From positions 57,797,600 through 57,861,599 of the forward strand of contig CM055096.1 of the NCBI GenBank assembly GCA_029204225.1: 64,000 bases of DNA, given 5' to 3'. Every line of letters starts with the position of its first letter. The first letter of the stretch is position 1. The stretch is from Diphasiastrum complanatum (taxonomy: Eukaryota; Streptophyta; Lycopodiopsida; Lycopodiales; Lycopodiaceae). The notes below the pieces were generated by a model. The model saw only the letters and a program-made list of their open reading frames with translations. It searched no databases and was not told where the DNA came from. Shown piece after piece: positions 12,261 through 29,196 of the stretch. Position numbers and translations under genes: made by a program.

Positions 12261-13150
12261 CGCGCGTGAGCCGTCAAAGTGTCTTCTCGCCCAAACCCTA
12301 GAACTGGGGAGTCGGGAGCCCTGACAGGTCACAACCTGCCGGTAACTTAATCCGGCGGATACCCGGCGAGGATCGAGGTGACTCCGTCACGGACGAACAC
12401 CGGCCGGCGTACCTATTCCTTCACTGCCCAATTGCACGTCGGGACGGCAACCTGCCGGACGCCCGAGGCGGGAAAATCCTGTAGCTCTTAAAAGTTACAG
12501 CCTTAGCTTTTGGGCTTTATCGGGATACCCTGCCACAAAGACCTGCACCCTCCCCCCGCGCTCGGGCTTTAGAGCACGGCCCGCGCGTGGGAGTGGTTTG
12601 GCCCCGGTGCCCCCCCGCGGCTGACGCGTGTCAGCCGCACGGTGCCCGTCAAAACCCAGCGGGCGCCTGATTTTGCCAAGCGTCACCAGGCGAGTCCTGG
12701 GTGGGCGGGCATCGGGCAGGCCAGCAGCAGTAGGCCGAGGCGCCCGGGCAACGGGCCAGGTGACGCCAGGGCCCTACTGGGAGCCGAGGCAACGGGCGAT
12801 GGCGCTGGGCAGCCCCAGGTGGCGCCGGGCAGCGGGTAGTGGCGCCGGGCAACGTGCCTCTCACACACACACATGTGAGTCTATGAGGAGTTTGTCTATA
12901 TATCCCCTCCCCATAGTCTCACATGAATGCTTATGGGACAACGATTGGCTGCCTGGACACGTGGCGCAACCAATTTTCAAAAAAGAAAAAAAAAATTCTG
13001 GTCGAGAGGGGCCAAAGGGGGGCCACCATGCTCGCTAGATGCGAGCCCCCCAAACCCCACCCCGGGGGCCCTCTTCCCCTCCCCCTCCCCTTCCCATATC
13101 CAATCACATCATTGTTGAGAGAGGGCGTGGCCCCACCTTCAATCCAAGGA
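12261..13150. other. GC-rich island, possible degenerate transposon
   Basis: The base composition jumps well above the surroundings. It holds a perfect short hairpin, GCGGCTGAC-gcgt-GTCAGCCGC (near 12,617-12,638), and repeated GGCGCCGGGCA-type words at 12,740-12,855. The change is abrupt on both sides. Several long open frames exist in opposite strands, as expected of GC-rich DNA, and none carries a family motif. It could be a transposon, a CpG-rich promoter island of the neighbouring minus-strand gene, or both. Confidence 0.35.
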
Positions 13151-13659
13151 TGAGGGATTAACTAGTCTACCTCTCAATATCTCTCTCCAACACCTAGGAG
13201 CCATCCACACCATTTATAGGAGAGGCGTTCTTAGAGAGGAGAGGTGGCATTCTTAGAGAGGCAATATTCTTAGCACCTGCCATGCCAATTTGGGTCCCGC
13301 CCTATTCCAAGGATGGTGGACGTTACAGTCAAGCTCTCACTATCAATCTCCACTATCTAGGATGCATGGACAAAAATGATGATGGTGGGCCTCCGGTGAT
13401 CTAAGGGTGTAGAGGTTCATTGGATGCTTCAAGGTGTTGCTTAGACTCAAATTGGGACAAAAAAATTCACTCCCGATGGGAAATGCATCATGTGTCATTA
13501 ATGCCCTCGCTAGCATAAACTAAACATTAAAGGAAACCCGCTATTTTTAAATAGAGGTTTTTCAAAAAAAAAATGGAAATCCATTCTACAAGTTCCCTCT
13601 ACACACTTTATTTGACCAATAAACTATAAAAGGCTATGATAATAAATATATATATTTGA

Positions 13660-14003
13660 TACTAGTGGAGTGTGCCCATCGATGGCGGGTGGTCGATGGG
13701 GTGTGTGTGCGCGCGCCGTAGAGAGAGAGAGCCCTCTGTACGCCCCTCCCTTATGCGCCTGCCCTTTCGCCCGCCATGCGCGCCCCCTCCATGTGCCCTA
13801 CCTACACCCTCTCGGCACGCCCTCCCCGAGTGCCCTCCCCGCGTGCCCGCCCTTTCGCCCACCATGCGCGCCCTCCCTGCGTCTTCTCCATGTGCCCTCC
13901 CTACACCCTCCCGGCGCGCCCTCCCCGAGTGTTCCTCGTGCTCTCCCTGTGCCCTCCCTGTGCCCTCCCGACGCGGACTCCCTAAGTGGCCTCCCTTGCG
14001 CCC

Positions 14004-14055
<52 letters not shown>
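13660..14055. repeat. Degenerate CCCTCC-rich repeats ending in a (GA)n microsatellite
   Basis: 13,740-13,985 is built from imperfect repeats of CGCCCTCCC, CATGCGCGCCC and ATGTGCCCT(A/C)CCTACACCCTC. One larger unit recurs after about 110 bp. It is followed by an uninterrupted GA run at 14,007-14,055. The long frames across it are low-complexity artefacts. Confidence 0.75.
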
Positions 14056-14057
<2 letters not shown>

Positions 14058-14274
14058 GGAGGGGGAGAGAACTTTTTTGAACGTTGGAACGTAGGTAGGT
14101 AGGTTGGTAGTGTGACACAGGGTAGGTAGGTAGTGTGACACATGTATGGGAACATTCTCTCTCTAAAATAGATTTAATATATAGACGAGAATGATGTTTT
14201 TTTACATCCGTTAAAACTTTTGATTGATTCCACAAATCGATTTGTAATAGCGATACATGAGTTTTTTTTAGAAA

Positions 14275-14607
14275 ACACCTTAAGATTATTTTGCACCAAG
14301 GATAATTAAAATTTTTGCTCAATCTTTACCTAATACCACTAGCTTTTTGGTGTCCTTTACAAGTGATAGGAGGGTCATAAGAAGACAACTTGCAAAGTTC
14401 TAAATTTTCAAATGTCTCCAAACTTTGGCACTACAATGTCAAACACCTTAAGATTATTTTGCATCAAGGATAAGTAAAAGTTTTGCTCAATCTTTACCTA
14501 ATACCACTAGTTTTTCGATGTCCCTTACAAGTGATACGAGAGTCATAAGAAGACAATTTGCAAGTTCTAAATTTTCAAATGTCTCCAAACTTTGGCACTA
14601 CAATGTC
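14275..14607. repeat. Tandem duplication, 168-bp period
   Basis: Copy one 14,275-14,442 and copy two 14,443-14,607 share ACACCTTAAGATTATTTTGC, TCTTTACCTAATACCACTAG, GTCATAAGAAGACAA and TCCAAACTTTGGCACTACAA. Differences are scattered substitutions and one or two short indels. No coding content. Confidence 0.9.
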
Positions 14608-14818
14608 TTACATCAAATCTCAAAGTGTCCTTGGGCACAACTTTGTCCTATAAATCAATGATCTCCAAAGAAATATATATTCCATGGTAAAAAAAGTCAT
14701 ATTTATAAAATGTACCTTCTTATCATGCATAATTCTATTATGCCCTTATTAGATTACACTTAGATAATTCATTTAATATGATGTCTCTAATGTGTGCATT
14801 GAATTAGGCCTCCCTCCT

Positions 14819-14992
14819 GGATTAGTTGATTGTACCAAGCCCTATAGACCATTACTTTCTAGGTTATAAACTACCAACCACTTGTCTGCCCCCTTTCCCA
14901 CGGATGGATTAGTTGATTGTATCAAGCCCTATAGACCATTACTTTCTAGGTTATAAGCTACCAACCACTTGTCTGCCCCCTTTCCCACGGAT
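14819..14992. repeat. Tandem duplication, 87-bp period
   Basis: The unit GGATTAGTTGATTGTA(C/T)CAA ... CCCTTTCCCACGGAT occurs twice head to tail (14,819-14,905 and 14,906-14,992). Only about two differences are visible, so it is younger than the 168-bp duplication nearby. Confidence 0.92.
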
Positions 14993-16580
14993 GTTGCAAG
15001 GGAAAAGTATCCGTGCAGGATAAGATGAAACTCGCTAAGGCTCCAATTTTTGGATGATCTAACATGTTAGATCAAGTCTAATTGAGCCTTGAACTTGTGG
15101 ATGAACCACAATTGTAAGCTAGCTTTGGAGCTCAATTTTATGCCATGATGACTCCTAGAGCTTGTTGTCCAAGAGTCGTAGATACCATCTTCTAGGAATG
15201 TGTGCTAATATTATCAAAACAATAGCATGCTCTCGTATTGAGGAGAGGCACCAAGTTAGTTATCAATGTAAAGGTTCCAAGATTATTAGCTCCCCTTACT
15301 AGCATGAGTAAGGCACACGAATTCATGTTAGTGGCCCTACATATTCATCAATGTCAAATTCAATCTACCTTTTCACATTCGATTGAGATAAATATAAGTA
15401 GCTCGGGGTCAATAACAATTCTTAATTTCACCTCCATGCCAAATCCAACTTGAAGGTGCGCTTGACAACATTTTAGTTGCAATAAACACCAAGGCGTCAT
15501 TTTGGACGACTTGCTCACATTGTTCTGTTAACTAGTTGAATTGGCTCTGACCAGGTGTTGGATTTCATTAGTTGTCATGTTGGCTTGTTTGATTATTGAA
15601 AAGACTCATGATAGGATTAGGTCCATGTCCATGTGGTGTCGAGTTAAGTCTTCTTTGCATGGGTGTTGGATGTATAAGTTGTGTTAGCCTCCAAGGACAC
15701 TTGTCTCATGAAGCCAATGTTGGATTGTATGTTGCCCTTTTTGTGTTGGGGTGATTAGTTTAAATTGGACATGTGGTCTTTACGAGTGGCTCAATAGTAC
15801 ATGTGTGTACCATGCACCATTGCTTACATTTGGTATTACCGACATTTGGTATTACCTATCGGTATATTCATTATTATTAAAAACAGTCGTGCCTAGCTAT
15901 TGTAGAAGAAAAAAATTAAACAAACACGCTACATCACTAGGACATTAAGGACTTGTCTTTTGTTGTCAATATTATTATCGTAGAACATGTTATTGCTCCC
16001 ATGTTTGAAGATTAATTTATAGCACACTTACTTTTCTTTAGGAAACTTTGGGTATCAAATATCAACATCAAAACAAGGTAGCTCATTATTGAAAATGTGT
16101 ATTTTTATCAACAGATGGACTAACCATGGCATTTTTTTCCTAAAAGATGCTTGGATGAGTAGTTCAACTGAAGATTCAGTATTCTCTCAAAGACATTAAA
16201 TTTTCAAAAGTAATGAGATGACTTAGGGAGCAAGAGAAAATTTTAGAGTGAGAAAATTGAAAGACATGGCTTTTACACTTGCAACCATATATTGAGAAGC
16301 CATAACTCATTATTTATCTCAGCAACAAATCAATTTTCTCCAATACGTGGAATTCTTTACATAAGTTTAAAAAAATTCCATAAAGACATGTCCTCACTTG
16401 GAACCGCCACTTTCATACATTTGGGAGAATATGACAAATCAAATGCTACCTTATAAAACATTAGCGGAAACATCTTATACTCAATAGGAAATGTGATAGA
16501 CAACATAGATGAGACTATTCAAGAACCTAAAATACATCGTTGTTCTTAGACGTGAATTCTTCTATTAGAAATTCTTCATT
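14993..16580. other. No gene recognised
   Basis: AT-rich. No coding exon or element with recognisable motifs, apart from possible upstream remains of the LINE relic that follows. Confidence 0.45.
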
Positions 16581-16584
16581 AATG

Positions 16585-16890
16585 TCTACAAACTAGTAGT
16601 GGATAAAACAAAAAATTTACTCATCGCAAGCATGTTTATGTTGTGGATGTGAAGATGAGTCAATGTCACATCAATTTATTTATTGTAATTTAAAGTTGGT
16701 TATATTTCTTATCTTTGGCCAGTCTAGGTAGAGTTGATCAAATATTTAGTTTAGATTCTATATGTCAGGGGATCGTGTTAAGATCTTTTTTTCAAACGAA
16801 ATGAAGTACAAGTGGCATACTTTTATAACCACTCTACTTCTTAGCATTTGGAAAACTAGAAATAGCAATATTATTCATTAGGATATAATT
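16585..16890 (+). pseudogene. LINE-type C-terminal zinc-finger remnant
   Basis: One frame reads ACLCCGCEDESMSHQFIYC (from 16,630). This resembles the zf-RVT zinc finger (Cys-rich pair followed by H-x-x-x-x-C) at the C-terminus of plant L1-like reverse transcriptases. After three in-frame stops the same frame continues to LLLSIWKTRNSNIIH, matching the usual downstream W-K-x-R-N block. The catalytic RT part was not recognised upstream. It is an old fragment, and the family call is by motif only. Confidence 0.5.
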
Positions 16891-22684
<5,794 letters not shown>

Positions 22685-22788
22685 AAAGTATAATAAAGAT
22701 AAACTCCAACAAGCATCAAATCCAACAATTAGCAAACATGAGAGATGGAGAAAGAAAGAAGAAGAGCAAGGACATTCCATATCCATTC

Positions 22789-23585
22789 TGTTGGGGGTAT
22801 TCCCAACGAATTGTAAATAAATAAAATCGACCAATAAAATGTGTTGCGAGGGCATGGCATCCTGCGCGTATAAGCCCATGGCCCAATGAGCACGCAAGCT
22901 TAAGTGTAAATAAAATAAAATATACTTGGGCCTTTGAATTAAAATAAAACTAGAGGCCCAAAGTCATTTTTAAACTTAGAGATTACTTTTTAGAGTTGGG
23001 TCCAAATTGGGACTCACATGAATCTTGTGAATTTCAATGTACTTTTTGTGGACCCTTGGATCAAGTTGGGTCCAAGATGAATGGATAGGATTAATGTAAA
23101 TATTAGCCAATAGGATTTTGGGGCAAGGGCCTTCCCCATTTTATAAAAAGACACCCTTTGTACACTATTTTCATGCTTAATAGAGAGGAGGAGACTCTAT
23201 CATTTTGAGAGCTCAAGCATCCTCATTTACTAATCACTCCTGCTTATGCTATTGTTGTGATTGCTTGTTATTTCCATTTCCCATGCTTTTTGGCTTATGC
23301 TAGTTAAGGTTTTTCCATAAGCAATGAGATTGAGCATTTGAGCTAACCTCCATCTCATCTCTCTCTCTTTCTCTCTTCTCCTTCTTCTTCCTCTTCTATT
23401 CTATCCTCTCTCATCACCCAAATCGTGATGAAGCTAGTTAGGGGAGTGGAGTTAGTGTGAGTAGAGTTAGGGGAGATAGAGTTAGACGAAAAGTAATAAA
23501 CGAACTAAAAGTAACATCTATGCATAGTTAGGTACCCTTGTTGACAGGCAGGAGGGCTATACTATGAGAGATATTTGACCCTACA
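22789..23585 (+). repeat. Gypsy left LTR (797 bp)
   Basis: Begins TGTTGGGGGTATTCCC and ends TTTGACCCTACA, directly before the primer site. It aligns along its whole length with 39,416-40,199. It contains TATAAAAAG (near 23,141) as a likely TATA box, and a pyrimidine-rich run at 23,355-23,410. Confidence 0.92.
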
Positions 23586-23586
23586 G

Positions 23587-23604
23587 TGGCGCCGATGTCG
23601 GGAA
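23587..23604 (+). promoter_or_regulatory. Gypsy primer-binding site
   Basis: TGGCGCCGATGTCGGGAA follows the LTR after one base. It resembles the tRNA-Asp type PBS (TGGCGCCGTTGCCGGGGA) known in Athila-like elements, with a few mismatches. It primes minus-strand DNA synthesis in such elements. Confidence 0.75.
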
Positions 23605-24809
23605 TAGGTTTTCACTAACTAGTTTAGTTGCATTTCAGCTATTTTCTTGCTTTTTAGAGTAGTTTTAGGTAGATTTTTGGGAGTTTAGAGTTAGTTTTCT
23701 GGTTTTTTTTTGTGTTTGGACTGTTCACAGCTAGCGGAGGAGGTGTAAGAGGGTATAGGAGGCCCTAAATAGCCTCTAAGGGCTTGAAACCCAAACCAAC
23801 CAGTCAAAAAACCCAAAAAGCACACCAATCTGCATTTTGGAGGGAAAAAGAGCTTAAAATCTCATCAGATTTTTATATCTCCAAAACCAGTGTGAATTAA
23901 CCCTTGCATGACTAGCAGTAGCTCCAGGGTACTGTCCTAGACCTGCATAGAAGCCTACGAGAGTTAGTTCAAGCAGATTGCAAAAATCAGAGAAAAATCA
24001 TAAAAAATTCAAAAAACCCTTGAAAAAATCTAAATCTTCACCAGAACTCTCGTAGAGCCCTCTAAAGTTCCATCTTAGTGAGACCATAATACAGAGAAGC
24101 TTGCGAGAATTAGTTTGATGTCTGAGTGCCTGTGCGAGAGTTCTCAGTGAAAAAAAGACGGGAAAGTACCAGAGAACCCTCGTAGACACCAAAATTTTCA
24201 GTTCCAGTGGGCAAGAACTCTCGTAGAAGATTCTAAAGTTCCATCTTAATGAGACAAGGACACAGAAAAGCCTGCGAGAGTTAGTTTGATTTCAGTGAGC
24301 AGAAAATTGGGTTTAAGTGCTAAAAAATCACTAAAATGTGAAGATCCATCAAATCCTTCCAGTAAAAACTCGCAGACTCTCTCAATCGATTCAGAATGAT
24401 GATTTCCATCAGTGATGAAGCCTGCAAGAGTAAGTTTTGAGATTTGGTGAAGATCAAGCCAAAATAGTGGTTCTAAACCCTCGCATACAGTAAAATTTTC
24501 ACTTAGTGCGAGAGTTAACTCTCGTAGAGAATTCCATAGTGAGATCTGACCCAGATCCAGCTATTGTGTTCCTTGAGAGAGTTACTTCCCAAAGATTTGA
24601 GAGAGATCAAGTTTTTTATCTGCAAAAATAGCTAAAGAACCCTCGCACAGCCAACCCTCGCACAAAAAAACCCTTGCAGACTAGATCAGTGAAAAGATCT
24701 AATCAGATCCAGCTATTGTCAAAATCTCAGGTCAATCAGTGCAAGGAGTAAGAAGTTATCAAGGAAAAACCACCGTAAAAGGCCTAAATTTCACTTCCGG
24801 CTGATCAAA
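23605..24809 (+). other. Gypsy untranslated leader with repeated CTCG(C/T)(A/G)GA motif
   Basis: About 1.2 kb without an open frame. It is studded with short copies of (A)CCCTCGCAGA or ACTCTCGTAGA and of the opposite-strand form TGCGAGAGTT. Examples are near 23,957, 24,046, 24,131, 24,178, 24,229, 24,273, 24,368, 24,479, 24,520 and 24,652. Longer repeats also occur, such as TCTAAAGTTCCATCTTA at 24,061 and 24,231. The same motif returns at 37,346-37,645. Confidence 0.7.
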
Positions 24810-26390
24810 TTGATCAGATCCTTAAGATCCAGACTGCATTCCACTATACAAGCAAGATCCCACCACTTTGGAACCCACGATCGGATGAATCTGAGATTGG
24901 GACGATCAATAGCACGAAGGATAGCAAATCAAGCACCACACCTTCCCAGATTAGCAGCTGTGCAACAAGAGGCTAAACCGGAATCAGCACCAATGGATCC
25001 AATGGGTCAACCCGTACATGTCACTCCCTTGCAAGCAGTCCGGAGAGTACCTTGGATGGAAATACCAAAATACGACAGATCATCAGATCCCATCCGATTC
25101 CTCCATATCTACAAGCAAGCTTGTAAAATCTATGGCGAATGGACCCCTGCGAAAAAGCTGATGCTATTTTCCATGTCCTTATTGGCAGTAGCTCAGGATT
25201 GGTTTTTCAACCTGTCAAAGGAGGAAAAATCCACCTGGGAAGCAATTAAGACGGCTCTCATTATGCGCATTAAACCAAGAAAGTTCCTAGAAGACCCATT
25301 TCTCCTGTTGAGTAAAGTCAAGATGGAAAAACGAGAAAGGGTCAGGGACTATATTGAACGGGTCAAACATCTACGATCCAATTGTAGTGCAGCCCTAACT
25401 CCCGATCATGCGATGATCATGTGGTTCCTAGTCGGACTACCACCAGGTATCATAAGAGAACTGAAACGACGGACGTAGTACACTACTCTGCAAGAAGCTA
25501 ATATCCATCCACCCACGCTCCTACTCCCTCGTTAGCATCGACATCATCAAACGTATCTGCTCTATCCATAGAACTGATGCTAGAGCAAATGACAAAATTA
25601 CACAAACAGCAGATGGAGCAACTTACGGTGCAGTTTGACCAAAAATTGAAAGCCTTACAGGGAGCTGTAGCAGTAATGCCACATCAACCGGAACCAAACC
25701 AACTACAATATCCAAGGCGGGAGAATGTATGGTGTTCAGTGTGCACGCAAAACCATACAGCGAACGAGTGTCCAGTCCTAAAGCAAAATCTGAGACTGAC
25801 ACATAGATTCTGCCATCTGTGCAATGCAACATCGCATGATATGGCATTTTGCCCGTTTAACCCCCGGATTGTTCAACAGAAGAGAAGTCCTTATCAGACT
25901 TCTTATCCATACCATCAAGGGACACTGAACGAGGCACCGAGGTATGGCGGACCGAATCAACAACAACGTATAGCCTTACCTGCACCACCAGGGCCAACCA
26001 ATCAACAAGTGGCCCATGTAAACCTGACAGCAGCGGAACCAGAGATGCAAATGCCACCTCAACCTGAGCAGCAGCAATGGTACGGACCAGATGAACCATT
26101 TATGGATCCTACCATAAATGAATATGTTGCAGCCTACGCAGCTCAAACTCAGCGTCAAGGCGGAAGAAACTACGGCTGCTACGGATGCGGCAAAGGACAC
26201 AAAATTGCGGAATGTCCCTACAAGGGACAATATACATCCTTCTACCGAGAATGCAGTTATGGACACTATTTTAAGAATTGTCCATTTAAACTTGGAACCA
26301 GTGCACCTCTCAACTTCATTGCGATACAACAACCAGTAGTTTCAGCAGGGATGCCATCAAAAGACACCAATTCCACGCTCCTGTGTTAGC
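24810..26390 (+). pseudogene. Gypsy gag (retrotransposon_gag and zinc knuckles), broken
   Basis: Encodes a retroelement capsid/nucleocapsid precursor. A retrotransposon_gag-like core lies at about 25,050-25,470 (IPKYDRSSDPIRFLHIYKQ, WFFNLSKEEKSTWEAIK, VRDYIERVKHLRSN), then stops at 25,478. A second frame from 25,577 carries a coiled segment, Cys/His clusters (CSVCTQNHTANEC, CHLCNATSHDMAFC) and a zinc knuckle, CYGCGKGHKIAEC, near 26,180, then Pro/Gln-rich sequence. It closes at a TAG near 26,388. Downstream to about 26,790 another frame continues Glu/Gln-rich. The first conventional ATG of the first frame is near 24,885. The premature stops make it non-functional. Confidence 0.82.
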
Positions 26391-26901
26391 CGTCACGTGA
26401 GCACAGAAGAGGAAGGAAGTGGCTCCCTCACCACCACCCTCGGTCACTGACGACCAACCCTGAACTTCAGCGCCATATCCGAATGTGAGGGAAGAAAGAA
26501 GACAGTACCAGAAAACAAGACATTGGGTACAGAAAGCACAAGCGGAGGAAAAAGAGCAGGAAAGGGATAATCCCATGGAACCTCCAGTTGGCAACGAACA
26601 GGAACCGCAAGCGGGCTCACCACTCCGCACTGATCAGAATGATCAGTTGCACCAGCATGAACCACCTTTTTACATGGTGGAACCCGAGGGACCATGCACT
26701 GAAAGGCTCACACTTTTACTGGCGAGCCATGTTAGTTTACCACTCGGAGAACTACTGCGGATTGCACCACTTAGAAAATTTATTTCCTAAGTCTTGTTGG
26801 AGTGAGACAAGCCAAAGCGGATGAGGAGCCAATAGCGCCTGAGCCCATATATTGTACGGGCTATGAAGAAACAAGTGATGTCCTCCACATCGGAGTAGCA
26901 T

Positions 26902-27804
26902 GTGAAAGTCATCACTTTGCCAATCAAACACAAGAGATACGAGGACGAGGCAGCAGTAGTAGATGGAGGATTAGGTGTCAATTTGATCTCCACTACTTTG
27001 TATGAAAAATGGGGTCTACAAGGATTGAAGCCAGCAAGACTTGCCATCAAGCTGGCGGATCAATCCTGTGTGAAACCAAAAGGTGTAGTTGTCGATATTC
27101 TTGTAAAAATAGCAGGCATGCAATTTGTGATCACTTTTGTAGTCATGGATATACTTGAATCTCCAACTGCATACCGTGTGTTACTGGGAAGACCATGGTT
27201 GAGGACTGCACAAGTAGTACACAACTGGGGTATGGGGAAACTCACCTTCGAGAACAGAGAGCAGGTTGTAAAGGTTGATCCAACCACATGGGCGGTGAAA
27301 CCTATTGCACCCAAGGCTGATGACGGATCATCTACGACAGATCACACGATTGATCGCCCAAGGCTAGCCAAGGGAGGTCACTATGATTTAGAGACAGATG
27401 TTGTGAGATGGACGGATGCATTAGCAACCATTGACTGCCGGGCATGTCAATATGAATCAGATCCTGAACCCAGTACATCTTCACCCAAGTGTTACACTAT
27501 GGATACACCAATCACATTTGGGGTGAATATGATAAATGTAGCATGGCTGTCAACGGAACCTATTGAGAACCCAATGGGCGATGATTTAGTCCCTTGGCAA
27601 CATGCTCTAACTTATAATAAGGAAATTGAGCTGACTGATGAGCAGGTCGTACACCACATGGACCCAGATCGTTACGGAATCAAGAAAGTACCAGCTCAAC
27701 CACCGCAAAAGTCTACTATGGTGAAAGTCTCAAAGATAGATCCACCCAAGGCACCTGCGAATAAGGAGAATCAGTTGAAGCAACGCTACAACCAGGTGAT
27801 CTGA
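26902..27804 (+). pseudogene. Gypsy aspartic protease region
   Basis: Open for 300 codons. The motif VVDGGLGVNLIS (from about 26,959) stands where retropepsins have D-S/T/G-G. It is followed by a beta-rich stretch and YRVLLGRPWL near 27,171, which matches the C-terminal LLGRPW block of Gypsy proteases. This enzyme would process Gag-Pol. The DGG form in place of DTG/DSG is found in some Tat/Athila-type elements, so the site may not itself be dead. No start or upstream junction is intact: the preceding gag-pro linker has stops. The frame ends about 130 bp before the Copia insertion at 27,935. Confidence 0.75.
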
Positions 27805-27934
27805 TGGAGTGATCTACTCGAAGAGGCAATAGCTACGGTAGATGTTGATATTCGCAACCACGAGGCGAATGTCACGACAATTCCGATGAAAGACAACAAG
27901 GACGAATCCACCAAAATGACAAAAAAGACAAAAA

Positions 27935-28587
27935 TGTGAAAAATTGTCAACTAGTAGTATTTTCCTAACTTGAGATTTTGTAGGCCTATGGCCAAATAAA
28001 AGTTAGAGATAGGTTCATACATGTATGTAGAGGCCCAAAGTATGTGTACACTACTTTTGAGGTCACATTAATTAGAGGAGGTCGAGTGTGGAGCTCTTCT
28101 ATTGGCTCATAATTTGGTGCATTCCTATTTGACCAAATTTCTAGGTATATGGGTGAATCCTATTGGACCCCAATTTTAGCCTATCATAAGACAAGTGGCC
28201 AAGAGGCACTATGGCTGCTATAAATAGCCATCTCCACGAGTATGTACACATCTCATTTTCATTCTATTGAATGAATGTTATGCTCTTTGAAGGTCCATCT
28301 TCTTCTCTCTCACTTTTTTGTTCATATCTTGCATTCTAGCCACTAGAATTGTGATTTCTTTGTTGCTATGGCTTCACACGTGTGAAATGCAGGTTGTAGG
28401 CTCTGAAGTACGGACAGGGACAGCAAGTTTCTGTTTGTGGAAGCTTATGATCAGATTTTGATGTTTAGTTGATGTTTAGTATGCTTAACATCACAATTTC
28501 TATCATTTTTTCAATCTAGATGTGCATAACTTCCATGGCCAAGATCTTTATGAAACTTTAGCATCTTTTGGATCTGAGTTTTTCACA
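27935..28587 (+). repeat. Copia 5' LTR (653 bp)
   Basis: TGTGAAAAATTGTC to GTTTTTCACA. TATA box TATAAATA at 28,219-28,226. Perfect 14-bp palindrome TTCACACGTGTGAA, with a G-box core, at 28,373-28,386. Identical to the 3' LTR except for one base by eye. Confidence 0.95.
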
Positions 28588-28599
28588 TGGTATCAGAGC
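28588..28599 (+). promoter_or_regulatory. Copia primer-binding site
   Basis: TGGTATCAGAGC directly abuts the 5' LTR. This is the standard initiator tRNA-Met complement used by most plant Copia elements. Confidence 0.93.
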
Positions 28600-29196
28600 A
28601 TTAGGCGGCCAAATGTGCAGGTTTTGCCAGATTTAGAAGAGATTTGTGGGCGAGTTTGCTTTTGTAGCATTCCAATCAAGTTTCTAGCTAAAAATCTTGT
28701 TGATTTATGTGTAGAAATTGGATCTTTGTGATCAAAACATCATTTGTATGCATTTCAATTGAAGTAGGGCGAATTCCCTCTGTACTTATCAGAATAAGGA
28801 GACAAAAATTGTTTTGGAAAGAGGGAGATGCAAGATCCAACAAGATCCTATTAGTTTTCCATTCTAGCATATAGTTTTTTGATTCAATTTCTTGCTTCTT
28901 CATGTCAAAAACTTCAAAATTGATGTAACCCTCTGATTTTCAGTTTGCTGAATGATTCAAGAGTGTATTTCAATCTTAGGAGTGAGGGAAAAGCAAGTAT
29001 ATTGAGGTTTGGTCTTGGTTTGATCAAGAAATCATAAAACTAGTGGCTAAAATTAAGGAAAAAGTGAGGAAAAGAGAGAAAAAGTAAGGTTTTAGGTTCC
29101 AAATCTTTGTGATTTCTTCTTGTGTTTCATTTGTTGATTCAAGAGAGTGCTTAGTGCATTGGAACAGGTCAAAGATCAGAGATCAATCATTGCAAC
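28600..29196 (+). other. Copia untranslated leader
   Basis: About 600 bp between primer site and polyprotein start, with no sustained frame. Retroelement packaging signals would be expected here but cannot be identified by eye. Confidence 0.6.

Noticed and set aside
12617-12638. The GCGGCTGAC hairpin as a Helitron 3' end or bacterial-style terminator
   Set aside because: No CTRR end follows, no T run follows, and the context is plant nuclear DNA.
12495-13153. Multiple overlapping frames in the GC-rich block
   Set aside because: Expected from high GC content; no recognisable domain on either strand.
13662-14322. Overlapping frames of 130-174 codons on both strands
   Set aside because: Low-complexity CCCTCC and GA repeats keep all frames open; no motif or splice support.
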